A stretch of 5,332 nt of DNA from contig MNZH01000032.1 of NCBI GenBank assembly GCA_001873515.1, positions 1 through 5,332 of the forward strand. Direction: 5' to 3'. A model generated the notes under the pieces. It was not told where the DNA came from. It was given only the letters and a program-made list of their open reading frames with translations, and ran no database searches. Positions within the stretch are counted from its first letter, which is position 1. Every line of letters begins with the position of its first letter. Both the position numbers and the translations under genes were made by a program. Positions 5,316 to 5,332 of the stretch are shown here, piece by piece. The stretch is from Parcubacteria group bacterium CG2_30_45_37 (GTDB lineage Bacteria; Patescibacteriota; Patescibacteriia; Patescibacteriales; GWC2-42-12).

Positions 5316-5332
5316 TATTTATGTAAGAATTA

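Overview
This window looks like part of a Patescibacteria (Candidate Phyla Radiation, Parcubacteria-like) genome. That placement is an inference from gene content: an L10/L7-L12 pair cut off from rpoB, a pseudophosphatase-propeller membrane protein of a kind I associate with these genomes, a small winged-helix/nucleotidyltransferase-like regulator typical of them, and starts that lack Shine-Dalgarno sequences. All five genes end in TAA and none has an in-frame TGA, so nothing suggests a recoded genetic code. No 16S rRNA or other firm taxonomic marker is present.

Bases 1-791 hold the 3' part of rplJ (ribosomal protein L10), a complete rplL (L7/L12) 10 bp downstream, and a strong 16-bp-stem terminator. 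The terminator is T-flanked on both strands, so it can also stop the convergent gene that follows. rpoB, the usual next gene, is absent.

Bases 800-3094 on the minus strand encode a large envelope protein. It has a cytoplasmic PP2C/PPM-like domain that has lost most metal-binding aspartates, a hydrophobic or transmembrane region, a helical stalk and a six-bladed beta-propeller. Its promoter overlaps, back to back, the promoter of a plus-strand gene (3167-3772) for a winged-helix protein with a degenerate nucleotidyltransferase domain. The two -10 boxes share 2 bp, so the promoters are probably mutually exclusive and the two genes may form a small regulatory unit. The promoter position also shows that the propeller protein starts at the ATG at 3094, not at the upstream TTG.

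Bases 3832-5271 are an insertion sequence of about 1440 bp with one DDE transposase on the minus strand, resembling the IS1202 (former ISNCY) group. Each end carries two copies of a TTTTAAAAGTGAACA-type repeat, spaced 22 bp at one end and 33 bp at the other (two and three helical turns). The inner copy at the left end contains the transposase stop codon. A perfect 14-bp hairpin sits 3 nt upstream of the transposase start. The element lies between the terminator of the upstream gene and a near-consensus promoter (5287-5315) that reads out of the window, so it breaks neither neighbour. No target-site duplication is visible.

The most promising undescribed features are the divergent regulator/pseudophosphatase-propeller pair and the phased, iterated ends of the insertion sequence with its hairpin-guarded transposase start.
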